Notes: generated from the letters alone by a model not told the origin. A stretch of DNA of 64,000 nt from Aselliscus stoliczkanus (GCA_033961575.1 CM066737.1:66112771-66176770), one strand, 5' to 3'; positions 46,820 to 57,541 are shown, counted from the first letter of the stretch. Translations and numbers: made by a program.

Positions 46820-46829
46820 AAGATGGCGG
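46820..46829 (+). promoter_or_regulatory. YY1-like site at L1 +11
   Basis: aagatggcgg matches the YY1 core (AAGATGGCGG). It starts 11 bases into the element. Human L1 has its YY1 site at a similar offset, where it sets the transcription start. The copy at 37.6 kb has the degraded form aaaatggcag. Confidence 0.6.
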
Positions 46830-47431
46830 AATAGACGGACGCTCTCCCAACTGCCTCCCAGGATCACATCAAAATTACAAATAATTTATGCAACATTTAA
46901 CCTTGGGAGTCCCCTGAACATTAGGTGAACAGAACCTCTAAACGAAGGACCTGAAGAGGAGGCCATGTCAAGTCTGGTAGGAGGGGCGCCGACGAGAGAG
47001 GGCGAGCCCCATGAGGGATGCCCCAGCTGTGCGGGGAGGCTTCTCCGGTTGGGGGAGAGACCCTCCGGCCCCACACCGAGCTCACTAGCCCAGAGTTGCT
47101 TTGCCAGGAAGAGGAATTTCTTCCTCTTCACGATAGTGGGCAGTAGAAATTAGTGAGGACTCTCTTTGCTCGACTCGGTGAGGCTGGGGGCAGCTGGAGA
47201 ATCAGTGGGGCTGGCGCACGGGTTCACTCGCCAGAGAGCACTCACCCGGTTCTTGTCGGAGGGAGTGGCTGCATGAGCCGGGCCCAGAAGCCTGTCGGGA
47301 GGGACTGAACTGAGCACCTTTGGTGCAGAAGCTGGAGGTTTTGGGATTGTTGTTCCACTGGTTCGGAGCTTGAACATGAGCGGCATACAGGAGGCCGCCA
47401 TTTTTTCAGGGTTGGGCCCTCCCACGGAGGG

Positions 47432-47929
47432 TCAGAGCTGGGATCCCATTGGTCTGGTGAACTTGGCGCAGGAGTGCATGCGTGCGTGAGTGCGTGCGTG
47501 CATGCGTGCGCATGCGGCCTTGGATTCCCATCCTCTGCCCTGCTTGTGTTGTGTTGCCAGGGAAACGCCTGGCGGGTGCCCTCTGGCTACATCAGGCTGC
47601 TCACTGAGACACAGGAGGGTGCGAGCGGCCTTGGGACCCCACCCTCCGCCCTGCTTGTGCTGCATTTCCAAGGAAACGCTGGGTGGGTGCCCTCCAGCTC
47701 CATCAGGCTGCTCACTGAGACGCAGGAGTGCGTAAGCTGCCTTGGATCCCCACCCTTCACCCTGCTTCAGCTGCATTGCCAGGGAAAAGCAGTGCGGGTG
47801 TTCTCCAGCTACATCACTCTGTTCACTGAGACTCAGTAGCAGACAATCTGCAACAACCTGTGAAGATTTTTTTTTTTTGGGAGTGAGCACGATTCCAGAG
47901 CACACAGCAGCTAATTGTGGAAAGCTCAC
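47432..47929 (-). other. ORF0-like antisense open frame of 37-residue repeats
   Basis: An open minus-strand frame of 165 codons in the L1 5' UTR. Three units contain LSLSEQSDVAGEHPHCFSLA, LRLSEQPDGAGGHPPSVSLE and LCLSEQPDVARGHPPGVSLA, each followed by MQLKQGEGWGSKAA-type sequence. It ends SCAKFTRPMGSQL. The 111-bp monomers keep one phase open, so length alone is weak evidence. The same frame in the antisense L1 (36588-37037) is also open and ends with a similar sequence. The frame opens with GTG; the first ATG (complement of cat at 47774-47776) would give 114 codons. Position and strand resemble primate L1 ORF0. No domain is recognised. Confidence 0.45.
47516..47840 (+). repeat. Three 111-bp tandem monomers in L1 5' UTR
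   Basis: Units start at 47516, 47627 and 47738. Shared landmarks are ccttgg, ccctgcttg, ggaaacgc, gggtgcc and catcaggctgctcactgaga. Spacing is 111 in both intervals. The 34-37 kb copy shows one unit, so copy number differs between insertions. Tandem monomers in the L1 5' UTR are known from rodents. Confidence 0.85.
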
Positions 47930-48093
47930 TGCAACCCTGAGAAAGTGGTCTGCAGATTAAAGAGGACAGAGAGCCCCCCCACCTCTTTCCTTTTTTTTTT
48001 TCTTTCTTTTTTTTTTCTTTTTCCTTTTTTCTTTTCTCTTCTTTCTAAGTGATCTATCTAATACATCAAACCATTCACAGAACGACAGCCAGA

Positions 48094-48966
48094 ATGAAAA
48101 AACAAAGAAACATGTCCCAAGTAAAAGATCAGAAGAAAACTCTAGAAATGGAACTAAATGAAACAGAGGTATCCAAACTTTCAGAGACAGAGTTTAGAAC
48201 ACTGATGATAAGAATGTTTAAGGAACTTAGCGAGGACATAAAGCAAGATAGGGAAACCATAAAAAACAACCTGTTAGAACTAAAGAATACAATAATTGAA
48301 ATGAAGAACACACTCGAAGGAATCACCAGTAAAGTAGATGAAGCAGAGGAACGGATCAATGAATTAGAAGACAAAATAGCAGAAATCACCCAGCTGGAAC
48401 AACAAAAAGAAAAAAGAATAAAAAAGAATGAAAATAGTTTAAGACACCTCTGGGACAACATGAAACGCAGCAATCTTCACATCATAGGAATACCAGAAGG
48501 AGAAGAGAAGAAGCAAGGGGTTGAGAATGTATTTAAAGAAATAATGACTGAAAACTTCCCTACCATGATGAAGGAAATCAACATACAAGCTGAGGACGTA
48601 CAGAGAGTTCCTAACAGGCTGAATCCAAACAGGCCCACACCAAGACACATCATAGTAAAAATGGCAAAGGTTACAGTCAGAGACAGAATCCTGAAAGCAG
48701 CAAGAGAAAGACAGCAGGTTACATATAAAGGAACTCCTATAAGACTAACAGCTGACTTTTCTTCAGAAACTCTGCAGGCCAGAAGGGAATGGCAAGAGAT
48801 ATTCAAAGTGACACAAAATAAAGGTCTACAACCAAGATTGCTCTATCCAGCACGGCTATCACTTAAAATTGAAGGACAGATAAAGACCTTCTCAGAAAAG
48901 AATAAGCTTAAGGAGTTCATTACCACCAAGCCAGCATTGCAGGAAATGTTAAAAGGGCTTTTTTAA
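48094..48966 (+). CDS. L1 ORF1 protein (intact)
   Basis: The frame is open from the ATG at 48094 for 290 residues; an earlier in-frame GTG at 48049 is not a likely start in a mammal. It encodes the L1 RNA-binding chaperone that trimerises and coats L1 RNA in the cytoplasm. N-terminus MKKQRNMSQVKDQKK; a coiled coil over roughly residues 30-120 with heptad-like stretches (LLELKNTIIEMKNTLEGI, ERINELEDKIAEITQLEQQK); an RRM domain with NLHIIGIPEGEE and RHIIVKMAKVTVRDRILKAA; and a C-terminal domain with RLTADFSSETLQARREWQEI. About 40-50 residues shorter than human ORF1p. No stop or frameshift, so the protein could be made if transcribed. Confidence 0.9.
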   Translation: MKKQRNMSQVKDQKKTLEMELNETEVSKLSETEFRTLMIRMFKELSEDIKQDRETIKNNLLELKNTIIEMKNTLEGITSKVDEAEERINELEDKIAEITQLEQQKEKRIKKNENSLRHLWDNMKRSNLHIIGIPEGEEKKQGVENVFKEIMTENFPTMMKEINIQAEDVQRVPNRLNPNRPTPRHIIVKMAKVTVRDRILKAARERQQVTYKGTPIRLTADFSSETLQARREWQEIFKVTQNKGLQPRLLYPARLSLKIEGQIKTFSEKNKLKEFITTKPALQEMLKGLF

Positions 48967-49022
48967 ACAGAAGAAAGGGGAAAACAAGCTAACCCAGGAA
49001 GACAAGAAATACAAATAACAAA

Positions 49023-52000
49023 ATAGCAATAAATATACACCTATCAGTAATTACCTTAAATGTGAATGGGGTAAATGCTCCAATCAAAAGACACAGAGTG
49101 GCTGAGTGGATAAGAAAACAGGACCCATGCATATGCTGTCTACAAGAGACTCATCTCAGATCAAAAGACACACATAGACTGAAAGTAAAGGGATGGAATA
49201 AGATATTTCATGCAAGTGGAAATGAGAAAAAAGCCGGAGTAGCAATACTTATTTCGGACAAAATAGACTTTAAAATGAAGACTACAATAAAAGACAAAGA
49301 AGGGCACTACATAATAATAAAGGTATCAATTCAACAAGAGGACATAACCCTAGTAAAAATCTATGCACCCAATATAGGAGCTCCTAAGTATATAAAACAG
49401 ATTCTGACAGACATAAAGGCAGACATCAACAGTAACACTATCGTAGTAGGGGACTTCAACACCCCGTTGTCACCAATGGACAGATCCTCCAGACAGAAAA
49501 TCAACATGGACATAGTGGCCTTAAATGACACTTTAGACCAGCTGGATTTAATTGATATTTTTAGAGCATTTTACCCCAATGCTACAGAATATACATTCTT
49601 CTCAAGTGCCCATGGAACATTCTCCAAGATAGACCACATGTTAGGCCACAAAACAAGTCTCAACAAATTTAAGAAGATTGAAATCATATCAAGTGTCTTC
49701 TCTGACCACAATGCTATGAAACTAGAAATCAATTATAAGAAAAAATCTGGAAAGCTTACAAATACATGGAAGCTAAATAACATGCTTCTAAATAGTGAGT
49801 GGGTCAAAAATGAGATCAAGGAGGAAATCAAAAGATACCTCGAGACAAATGAAAATGAAAACACCACGACCCAAAATCTCTGGGATGCAGCGAAAGCAGT
49901 CCTAAGAGGGAAGTTCATAGCAGTGCAGGCCTACCTAAAGAAGGAAGAAAAATCTCAAATCAACAGACTCTCTCTACACCTAAGGGAACTCGAAAAAAAA
50001 AAAAACAGCAAAACAAGCCTAACGGGAGCATACGGAAGGAAATAATAAAGTCCAGAGCAGAAATAAATGAAATAGAGAACAAAAAAACAATACAAAAGAT
50101 CAATGAAACCAAGAGTTGGTTTTTTGAAAAGATAAACAAAATCGACAAACCCTTAGCAGGACTAACCAAGAAAAACATAGAGAGGACCCAAATTAATAAA
50201 ATCAGAAATGAAAGAGGAGAAGTGACAACAGATACCACAGAAATACAGAAAATTCTAAGACAATACTATGAGCAACTATATGCTAACAAATTCGACAATC
50301 TGGAAGAAATGGATAAATTTCTAGAAGCATACAATCTACCAAGTCTGAACCAAACAGAAACAGAAACTCTGAACAGACTGATTACTGCCAAAGAAATTGA
50401 ATCAGTAATCAACAATCTTCCAACCAACAAAAGCCCTGGACCAGATGGCTACACAGGTGAATTTTACAAAACATTCAAAAAAGAATTAGTACCTATTCTC
50501 CTCAAACTATTCCAAAAAATACAGAAGGAGGGAAGGCTCCCAAACTCTTTCTATGAAGCCACTATCACCCTGATTCCTAAGTCAGACAAAGATATTACAA
50601 AAAAGGAAAACTACAGGCCAATATCACTAATGAACATAGATGCAAAAATTCTCAACAAAATACTAGCAAAACGAATTCAACATCTCATTAAAAAGATCAT
50701 ACACCACGATCAAGTGGGATTCATTCCTGGTATGCAAGGCTGGTTCAATATCCGCAAATCAATTAACATAATACATCACATTAACAAAATGAAAAATAAA
50801 AATCATATGATCATATCAATAGATGCAGAAAAGGCATTTGACAAAATCCAGCAGCCATTTATGATAAAGACTCTTAACAAAGTGGGAATAGTGGGATCAT
50901 ACCTCAGCATAATAAAGGCCATATATGATAAGCCCACAGCAAACATCGTTCTCAATGGGGAAAGGCTGAAAGCTTTCTCCTTAAGATCAGGAACAAGACA
51001 AGGCTGCCCGCTTTCACTTCTATTTAACATAGTTCTGGAAGTTCTAGCCACAGCAATCAGACACGAAAATGAAATAAAAGGCATCCAAATTGGAAAAGAG
51101 GAAGTAAAATTGTCATTATATGCAGATAACATGATACTATATATAGAGAATCCCAAAGACTCCACCAAAAAACTGCTACAACTGATACACGAATTTGGTA
51201 AGATAGCAGGATACAAAATTAATATTCAGAAATCAGTGGCATTTCTATACACCAATAATAAACTATCAGAAGAAGAAATCAGGAAATCAATCCCTTTTAC
51301 AATTGCTTCAAAAACAATAAAATATCTAGGAATCAATTTAACTAAAGAAGTAAAAGACCTGTACTCACAAAATTATGAGACACTGAAGAGAGAAATAAAA
51401 GAAGATACAAATAAATGGAAATACATACCATGCTCATGGATAGGAAGAATTAATACAGTTAAAATGTCAATACTTCCTAAAGCAATATATAGATCCAATG
51501 CAATTCCAATCTAACTACCAAGGACATTTTTCTCTGAAATAGAACATAGAATCCTAAAATTTATATGGAGTTACAAAAGACCCCGAATAGCTACAGCAAT
51601 GTTGAGAAATAAGAACAAAGTGGGAGGCATCACACTACCTGACATCAGAACATACTACAAGGCTACAGTAATCAAAACAGTATGGTACTGGCATAAAAAC
51701 AGTCACATAGACCAATGGAATAGAATAGAGAGCCCAGAAATTAATCCATGCATATACGGTCATTTAATCTATGACAATGGAAGCAAGAATTTACACTGGA
51801 TAAAGATAGTCTATTTAATAAATGGTGCTGGGAAAATTGGACTGACACGTGCAAAAAAATGAAAATAGACCATCTACTTATACCATATATGAGAACAAAC
51901 TCAAAATGGATTAAAGACTTAAATGTAAGACCTGAAACTATAAAACTCCTAGAAGAAAATATAGGGAGTAAGTTTGCAGACATTACCCTGAGTAATATTT

Positions 52001-52847
52001 TTACCGATATATCCCCTCGGGCATAGGAAATGAAAGAAAAAATGAACATATGGGATTACATCAAACTTAAAAGTTTTTTCACAGCAAAGGAAATCATCAA
52101 TAAAACAAAAAGGCAGCCTACTGAATGGGAGAAGATATTTACCAATGATGTATCTGATAAGGGGTTGATATCCAAAATTTATAAAACACTCATGCAATTC
52201 AACACCAAAAAAACAAACAACCCAATTAAAAAATGGGCAGAGGATATGAGGAGGCATTTCTCTAAAGAGGACATACAGATGGCCAACAGGCATATGAAAA
52301 AATGTTCAACCTCACTAATCATCAGAGAAATGCAAATAAAAACCACAATGAGATACCACCTCACTCCTGTCAGAATGTGTATCATCAACAAATCAACAAA
52401 CAATAAGTGTTGGCGAGGGTGTGGAGAAAAGGGAACCCTGGTGCACTGTTGTTGGGACTGCAAATTGGTGCAGCCATTATGGAAATCAGTATGGAGGTAT
52501 CTCAAAACACTGGAAATGGAAGTGCCGTATGACCCAGCAATTCCACTCTTGGGAATCTACCCAGAGGAACCAAGATGCTAATTCAAAAAAATATATGCAC
52601 CCCTATGTTTATTGCAGCGCTATTTACAATAGCCAAGACTTGGAAACAACCGAAATGCCCATAGGTAGATGACTGGCTTAAGAAACTGTGGTACATTTAT
52701 ACAATGGAGTACTACTCCGCTATAAAGAAGAATGAAATTGTACCATTTGCAACAATATGGATGGACCTAGAGACTATTATGTTGAGTGAAATAAGTCAGT
52801 CAGAGAAAGACAAATACCACATGATCTCACTTATATGTGGAATTTGA
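49023..52847 (+). pseudogene. L1 ORF2 (endonuclease + reverse transcriptase), broken
   Basis: The endonuclease part (about 49023-50045) is open and keeps its catalytic signatures: VNGVNAP (Asn), QETHLRS (Glu), KIYAPN (Tyr), VVGDFNTPL (Asp/Asn) and SDHNAM (Asp-His). The expected start ATG is ATA at 49023, the 5'-most shared codon. A run of A at 49988-50000 shifts the frame. The RT (50222-51514) has [10 protein letters not shown], missing one Pro codon relative to the 15.8-kb copy, and YADN at 51119-51130 instead of YADD. A TAA at 51512, a one-base deletion near 51800, a TAG at about 52024 and a shift near 52570 follow. The zinc motif [18 protein letters not shown] is present (52408-52461). The YADN change alone should kill catalysis. 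Confidence 0.9.
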
Positions 52848-53236
52848 AAAACTGAATGAATGAGCATAAGAAACAGAAATAGTTTCATAGATATAGAGGA
52901 AAAACAGGGTTGCTAGTTGGGAGAGGGGTGGGGATGAGGGAGAAGGGGAAAGGATTAGACAGCATAAATAGGTAACTACACTATTGTCATAGGGATATGA
53001 AAGACAGTTCAGGGAATATAATGTTGTTAAAATTTTGTGGGGTGTCAGATGGTCACATGTTTTGTTAGGGAGACCACTTCATGGATGGAGTAGAGGCTTG
53101 ATCACGGCACTGTATACCTGAAATTGATGTTGTATAATATTGTATGCCAACTGTAATTGAATATATAGACAGTCATGGGATGTGGATTATATGGTGGAAG
53201 GGAGTCAAAGGAATTGTAATAGATAGTATGATATGG

Positions 53237-53275
53237 GAGGGGGGGGAGTGGGATGGCGAATTGGGGGAGGGGGGT
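53237..53275 (+). other. G-rich tract in L1 3' UTR
   Basis: Multiple G runs (gggagggggg, ttgggggaggggggttg). Equivalent tracts are at 3405-3413, 4294-4322 and 19220-19257 and, complemented, at 34482-34510. Four or more runs close together allow a G-quadruplex; that is structural inference. Confidence 0.65.
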
Positions 53276-53359
53276 TGTCACTTTGAGGGGTAAAAAGTAT
53301 AACTATTGCACTTTGTTGTACACCTGGAGCTAATTAAAAGTATATATATATAAATAAAA

Positions 53360-53374
53360 AAAGAACACTTTGTG
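53360..53374 (+). repeat. Right target-site duplication of full-length L1
   Basis: It is identical to 46795-46809. Confidence 0.95.
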
Positions 53375-53540
53375 GGCATTAGTAGACAAAATTATTCCTA
53401 TCTTGCCTGTTAAGATTCCTCCATTTGTTTCCACATCAATTCTGGGTTTTCTCCTATCATTATCACCATTTTTTTTCTCAGTCTCCTGAGGTTCTTCTTC
53501 TACATGTGCATTGAATGTTGCTCATCCACGGAGTTATTTA

Positions 53541-53620
53541 TTGGGCTGTCAGAAAAGTCATGACACATTTTTGCAATGAAAAACATAGAAAAATAAGTCA
53601 TGACTTTTCCGACAACCCAA
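53541..53620 (+). mobile_element. 80-bp mariner-type MITE
   Basis: Ends ttgggctgtcagaaaagtca and tgacttttccgacaacccaa are near-perfect inverted repeats (24 bp, two mismatches). TA flanks it at 53539-53540 and 53621-53622. It has no coding capacity. It resembles human MADE1 in size and layout but has a different terminal sequence. Confidence 0.85.
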
Positions 53621-53727
53621 TATTTTTTTTTAGAAGAAATGCAAGGTCTTTATTGCAATCATTATTATTTTTGAAGTTAATTATTGATAAACTCATTCAG
53701 GAAAACATCTGGCACAGAGTTATTTTT

Positions 53728-54440
53728 AAAGATCAGGTTTATTGAAGTATAATTGACATACAGAAAAATTTACCTTTTAAAAACAGTGCCTTTAAAAGTG
53801 GCTGCTTTTACATCAGTTATATATCATATATGTTCACCACCCAGAGTCAGTTCTTCTTCCATCACCATATATTTGACCTCCTTTTTCCTCTTTCACCCCC
53901 CCTCCCCTCTTACCCTCTGGTAACCACTAAACTGTTATCTGTGTCTATGAGTTTTTGTTTGTTTGTCTTGTTTGTGTACACTTGAAACCTATATACTTTT
54001 ATTAACCAATGTCCCCCCAATACATTTTTGAAAAAGAATAAGTGTGGCTGTTTTGATAAATGCATACTATTATGTAACAACCACTAAAATAAAGATATAA
54101 AACATTTCCTTCACTTCAAAATATGCTCTTGTTTTTCTTTGCAGTCAATCTTCTCAGTCTTCATCCCCAGCCCCTGACAACCATTGATCTGATAGTTGTC
54201 TATATAGTTTTGCCTTTTTCAGAATATCATATAAATTGAATCATACAATATGTAATCTTATGTATCTGACTTATATTACTTAGCATAATGCTTTTGAGAT
54301 TCATTCTTGCTGTTGCCAAGTAGTTTTCCATTGTATGGATGCACCACAATTGGTTTATTCATTTTCCAAGTAATCCACATTTGGATTGTTACCCAATCCA
54401 CAGAGTTTTATCCTTGTCACTATACTCTTTTCAGTGTACA
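53728..54440 (-). repeat. Old antisense L1 with a nested 5'-inverted L1
   Basis: Old L1 3' region in antisense (tttattgaagtataattgac, aagatataaaacatttcc, cttagcataatgcttttgag). It is interrupted at about 53810-54039 by a shorter L1. Confidence 0.75.
53810..54039 (+). mobile_element. 5'-inverted (twin-primed) short L1
   Basis: Left part antisense (gttcaccacccagagtcag, ctctggtaaccactaaactg), right part (from about 53970) sense 3' end (gtgtacacttgaaacc, aaccaatgtccccccaat). aagtggctgcttt at 53796-53808 resembles aagtgtggctgtttt at 54040-54054, an imperfect target duplication. Confidence 0.65.
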
Positions 54441-55049
54441 TATTCCCTCTTGATTATTATATTAGTAGTAATGGTGTTAACCACTGTAATCTTTACAGTA
54501 GTGATTCCACAAACTCTATAACAAATGCAGATCGATCTTCCTAGGTACAGACACCAACAGGCACTTCAACTCATGTCCAAAATTGAATTCATCTTCTGCC
54601 TTTTACAGTCATCCACCTATCCCTCTCTCACCCTTATCTCATAAAAGGTACCTACCACCTACCCAGTTAGCCAAAATAAGAACATGAGTGTTAGCATAGG
54701 TTCCTCATGCCAATTAATGATAAAATCCTTAATCTCCTTTGCATTTAATACAGTTTAGAGATTCAGGCACTTCAATTTTTTTTAACTCATATTCAAGTGA
54801 CAAGGAACTCCATTATTGGGAACACTTCTCATGAAACCATTGTAAGAAATCTAAGTAAAGGGTTGGATTGGATTGTGTCTATTCAACTCCATGGAATAAA
54901 TAAAGACTGTTATTACTTCAATCCTTAATAGTAACTCAAAAATATAAAACCCCTCGACTTCAACAGAAACAGGACTTCTACCTGATAATATCATCTACCC
55001 AAGTTTAGAGTATAGTTGAGTCTGGTTATAATCATTAGTGTTGTTTGTC
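54441..55049. other. Unassigned DNA
   Basis: No gene or repeat is named. Confidence 0.35.
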
Positions 55050-55445
55050 AAATATGTCTGCCTCACCATCTTCTGCACATGTGGGAACAGTGCACTTCCT
55101 GGCCTTCTTGGGTTTGGGTGGGGCCATGTGATTAGTTTTGGCCAATGATTTTGAGTAGAAGAGACATGTGTCAGATGTCGTTAAATAATTTCAGACCAAA
55201 GTATTTAAAAGCTGGTGTAATATCCCTCAGTGCTCTCTTTTTCTCTTTGGTATGGTGACTGACAATGCTATGGTGACTGCTGTGTCAGCCTGGGAGCTTT
55301 AGTAACTATGATGAATAGAAACCCCCTAATGACAGTCAATGATCTTGTAGAATGAGTCAGAAATAAACCTTTGTTGTCTTAAATCAGTTAGGTTTGGGGA
55401 TTGTTTGTCAGTGCACTATAATGTAGTCTATTCTAACTGATACAT
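55050..55445 (+). repeat. Ancient LTR-like repeat fragment
   Basis: It contains gtgactgctgtgtcagcc, gaatgagtcagaaataaacc and ggtttggggattgtttgtc, ending tctattctaactgatac. Similar to a recalled old mammalian LTR-type repeat; family uncertain. Confidence 0.4.
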
Positions 55446-55589
55446 GTTCTCTTTTCCATGAGGTCAGGTTGTATCAGTTACAGTGAGGACCCAAAATATT
55501 ATTTTTTTTAACCATTTATGATAGAGTGGTTAAAAAATGGGAAGTACTTAATGAATTTAAAAATATATATTGTAAGGACCTCCTCTTAG

Positions 55590-55830
55590 AAGTTATATGA
55601 TAATCATAATACTGATAATAACAGCTAATTTTAAATGAAACTTACCATGTGATAGGAGCTATGCTGAATATCTCATATGTATTATATTAAATTCTCACAA
55701 CAACCTTATCAGAAATGTTATCATCATCACTTTATAGGTGAAAAACTGAGCCACATATGGTTTGAATGACTTGTCCAAAGTCACATATAAGGGCATTTCA
55801 TAAGTTTAAAATTAAAAATCAGAGCCTGTG
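55590..55830 (-). repeat. MIR SINE, antisense
   Basis: Antisense order: aacttaccatgtgatagg, caacaaccttatcag, aggtgaaaaactgagcc, cttgtccaaagtcac. Confidence 0.75.
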
Positions 55831-56147
55831 AGTCTAAAACAAGAAGAAAAAGTTTATAGGGGATTACAGATATTGTTCTGATTGTACAATCTAAACAATT
55901 CTGTATTCAAAGATCAGGCCTTCAGAAAAGATGGAAAATTACGTGCAAAAAAACTATTTAAGGACATTGAGATTCATTACATAATTACCATTGAAATTGC
56001 ACAGCACCTCATAAAAAAAGGAGTTTTGCTAACAGGTTAAGGAGAGCTCATGTATATGTGCAAACTCAGCATTTTAATGGGGTGCTTCTTAAAAAAATCA
56101 TATATATATTTTTTTTTGGCAAAACATTACATCAATAAGTTCTTTGG
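55831..56147. other. Unassigned DNA
   Basis: No gene or repeat is named. Confidence 0.35.
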
Positions 56148-56251
56148 GCCGGCCGAGTGGTGCAGTGGTTAAGCGCTGGCCTGGGAAGCCAGCGGTCCCG
56201 GGTTGGTCCCACATATGAGGGCCAGTGACACTGCCCTCGAAAAAAAAAAAG
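56148..56251 (+). mobile_element. Short bat tRNA-derived SINE, sense
   Basis: The head gggccggccgagtggtgcag, then anticodon-arm hairpin ctggc-ctgggaa-gccag, B box-like region, gccagtgacactgccctc and an A tail. Flanking match is imperfect, so the duplication is uncertain. Confidence 0.85.
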
Positions 56252-57541
56252 TGCTATGACTGTATTATACCCAATCTTTAAATTTACAAAATTTCACATC
56301 TAATATGCTTCTTCTATAAACACTGTAATATAACCACTATAATTTGTGTTCATGTATTTCATAACATGCTGGTATACCAAGGCAGATTCCTTTAAAGTGT
56401 AGACTATTCATAAAGTATAGTTAAAGCAATTTTAGAAATTCCAATAACTTTTTTCAGAGCATTATCATTACAATTTGCATTTTATCCTGCTAGTAATAGG
56501 GAACCATTGAAGGATGGTGGCCTAAATGTTAAGGCAAATGTTCTTTGGACAGAAAGGAATAGACATATTTGATATACATGGGGAGGTAGAACTGATAAGA
56601 TGCAGGACACAGATCAGGGAAAACTGAGGTGAAGGAGAAAAGATAGACTGGCATGGGGCATGTGTTCCCACCCAGGCACAACAAGCCTAAACAGAGCACC
56701 ATTATGAGGATCCTGAGGCAACCAAGGAATGATATGAGAACATCTGCTACATAGAGGCATGGGTAGTGTATACATGAAAGGGCTGGGGCTGATGACATAA
56801 GCTAAGAATTAAATGCTAAAAGGGAAGTAGGAGGCTGATTTCATAGGGAAAACTTGACTCTTAGATCTCATGGAAAGAAACTTGCTTGTCAGCAGATAGG
56901 TTTTACTTCACTGAGGTAGTACAATTCATGTCAAAACAGGAGATTCCTCTCAATTTCTTGCTCCTGTCAGTTGGTAAATGTTCTTTTCACACTCTTTGTC
57001 CTTTCTGGTCTACCATTTCTTGAGCTTCTGTCAATGTCAGTCACATGGCTTCCTGGTTGGACATCTTTATGTCCACCATCTGTCCAGCCACCCAATTTCT
57101 CTCACATACCTCTGCTCCCTGCTCCCTTTGCTGCTACGATAAAACAGTCTAATTGGATTAATTCATGATGGCATTATGACCCAAATAATGTCTGCACTGC
57201 CCAAACCTGAAAATATATTTTTTCTCTTTATGCTATAAAATAATGTGTATTCCAAATACAGCAGGTTACATTTTCTCCCCACAACAAATCATACTTTTTT
57301 TAATGCTTTCCTTCTAATGCTAGTGCTATTTTTTTCTCTACTGTGAAATTGTTTCTTATCTTCCTAAATTAGAATTCCTACTCATCTTTCAATGGAAAAT
57401 TCCATTGTAACTTCTTCTATGAAACCTGTTTTGTTTGGTTTTTCCTTGGCAAAATAAGTCATTCTTCATCTGTGCTTACAACAGTGCCCTGTACATTCAT
57501 CTGAATACCTTGGGGTCCAGAAAACTGCCTGGAACATTCTC

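Larger units (their letters stand above)
46810..48093 (+). promoter_or_regulatory. L1 5' UTR (presumed internal promoter)
   Basis: It is GC-rich compared with the surrounding genome and matches the 5' region of the antisense L1 at 36.8-37.6 kb. L1 5' UTRs carry the internal Pol II promoter. Here the region holds a YY1-like motif at its start and tandem monomers downstream, then a T/C-rich run just before ORF1. Promoter activity is inferred from position. Confidence 0.8.
46810..53359 (+). mobile_element. Full-length L1 (about 6.55 kb)
   Basis: It is bounded by a perfect 15-bp duplication. Order: 5' UTR (46810-48093) with a YY1-like site and three 111-bp monomers; a CT-rich tract (about 47985-48045); ORF1 (48094-48966); an inter-ORF spacer; ORF2 (49023-52847, broken); a 3' UTR with a G-rich tract (53237-53275) and an A-rich tail. 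It is closely similar to the 15.8-kb L1 over their shared 3.5 kb. The intact ORF1 and perfect duplication suggest a recent insertion, but ORF2 has several lesions, so it is dead for autonomous movement. Confidence 0.95.

Noticed and set aside
48049..48093. GTG at 48049 as ORF1 start
   Set aside because: Mammalian initiation at GTG is unlikely; the ATG at 48094 gives the expected N-terminus.
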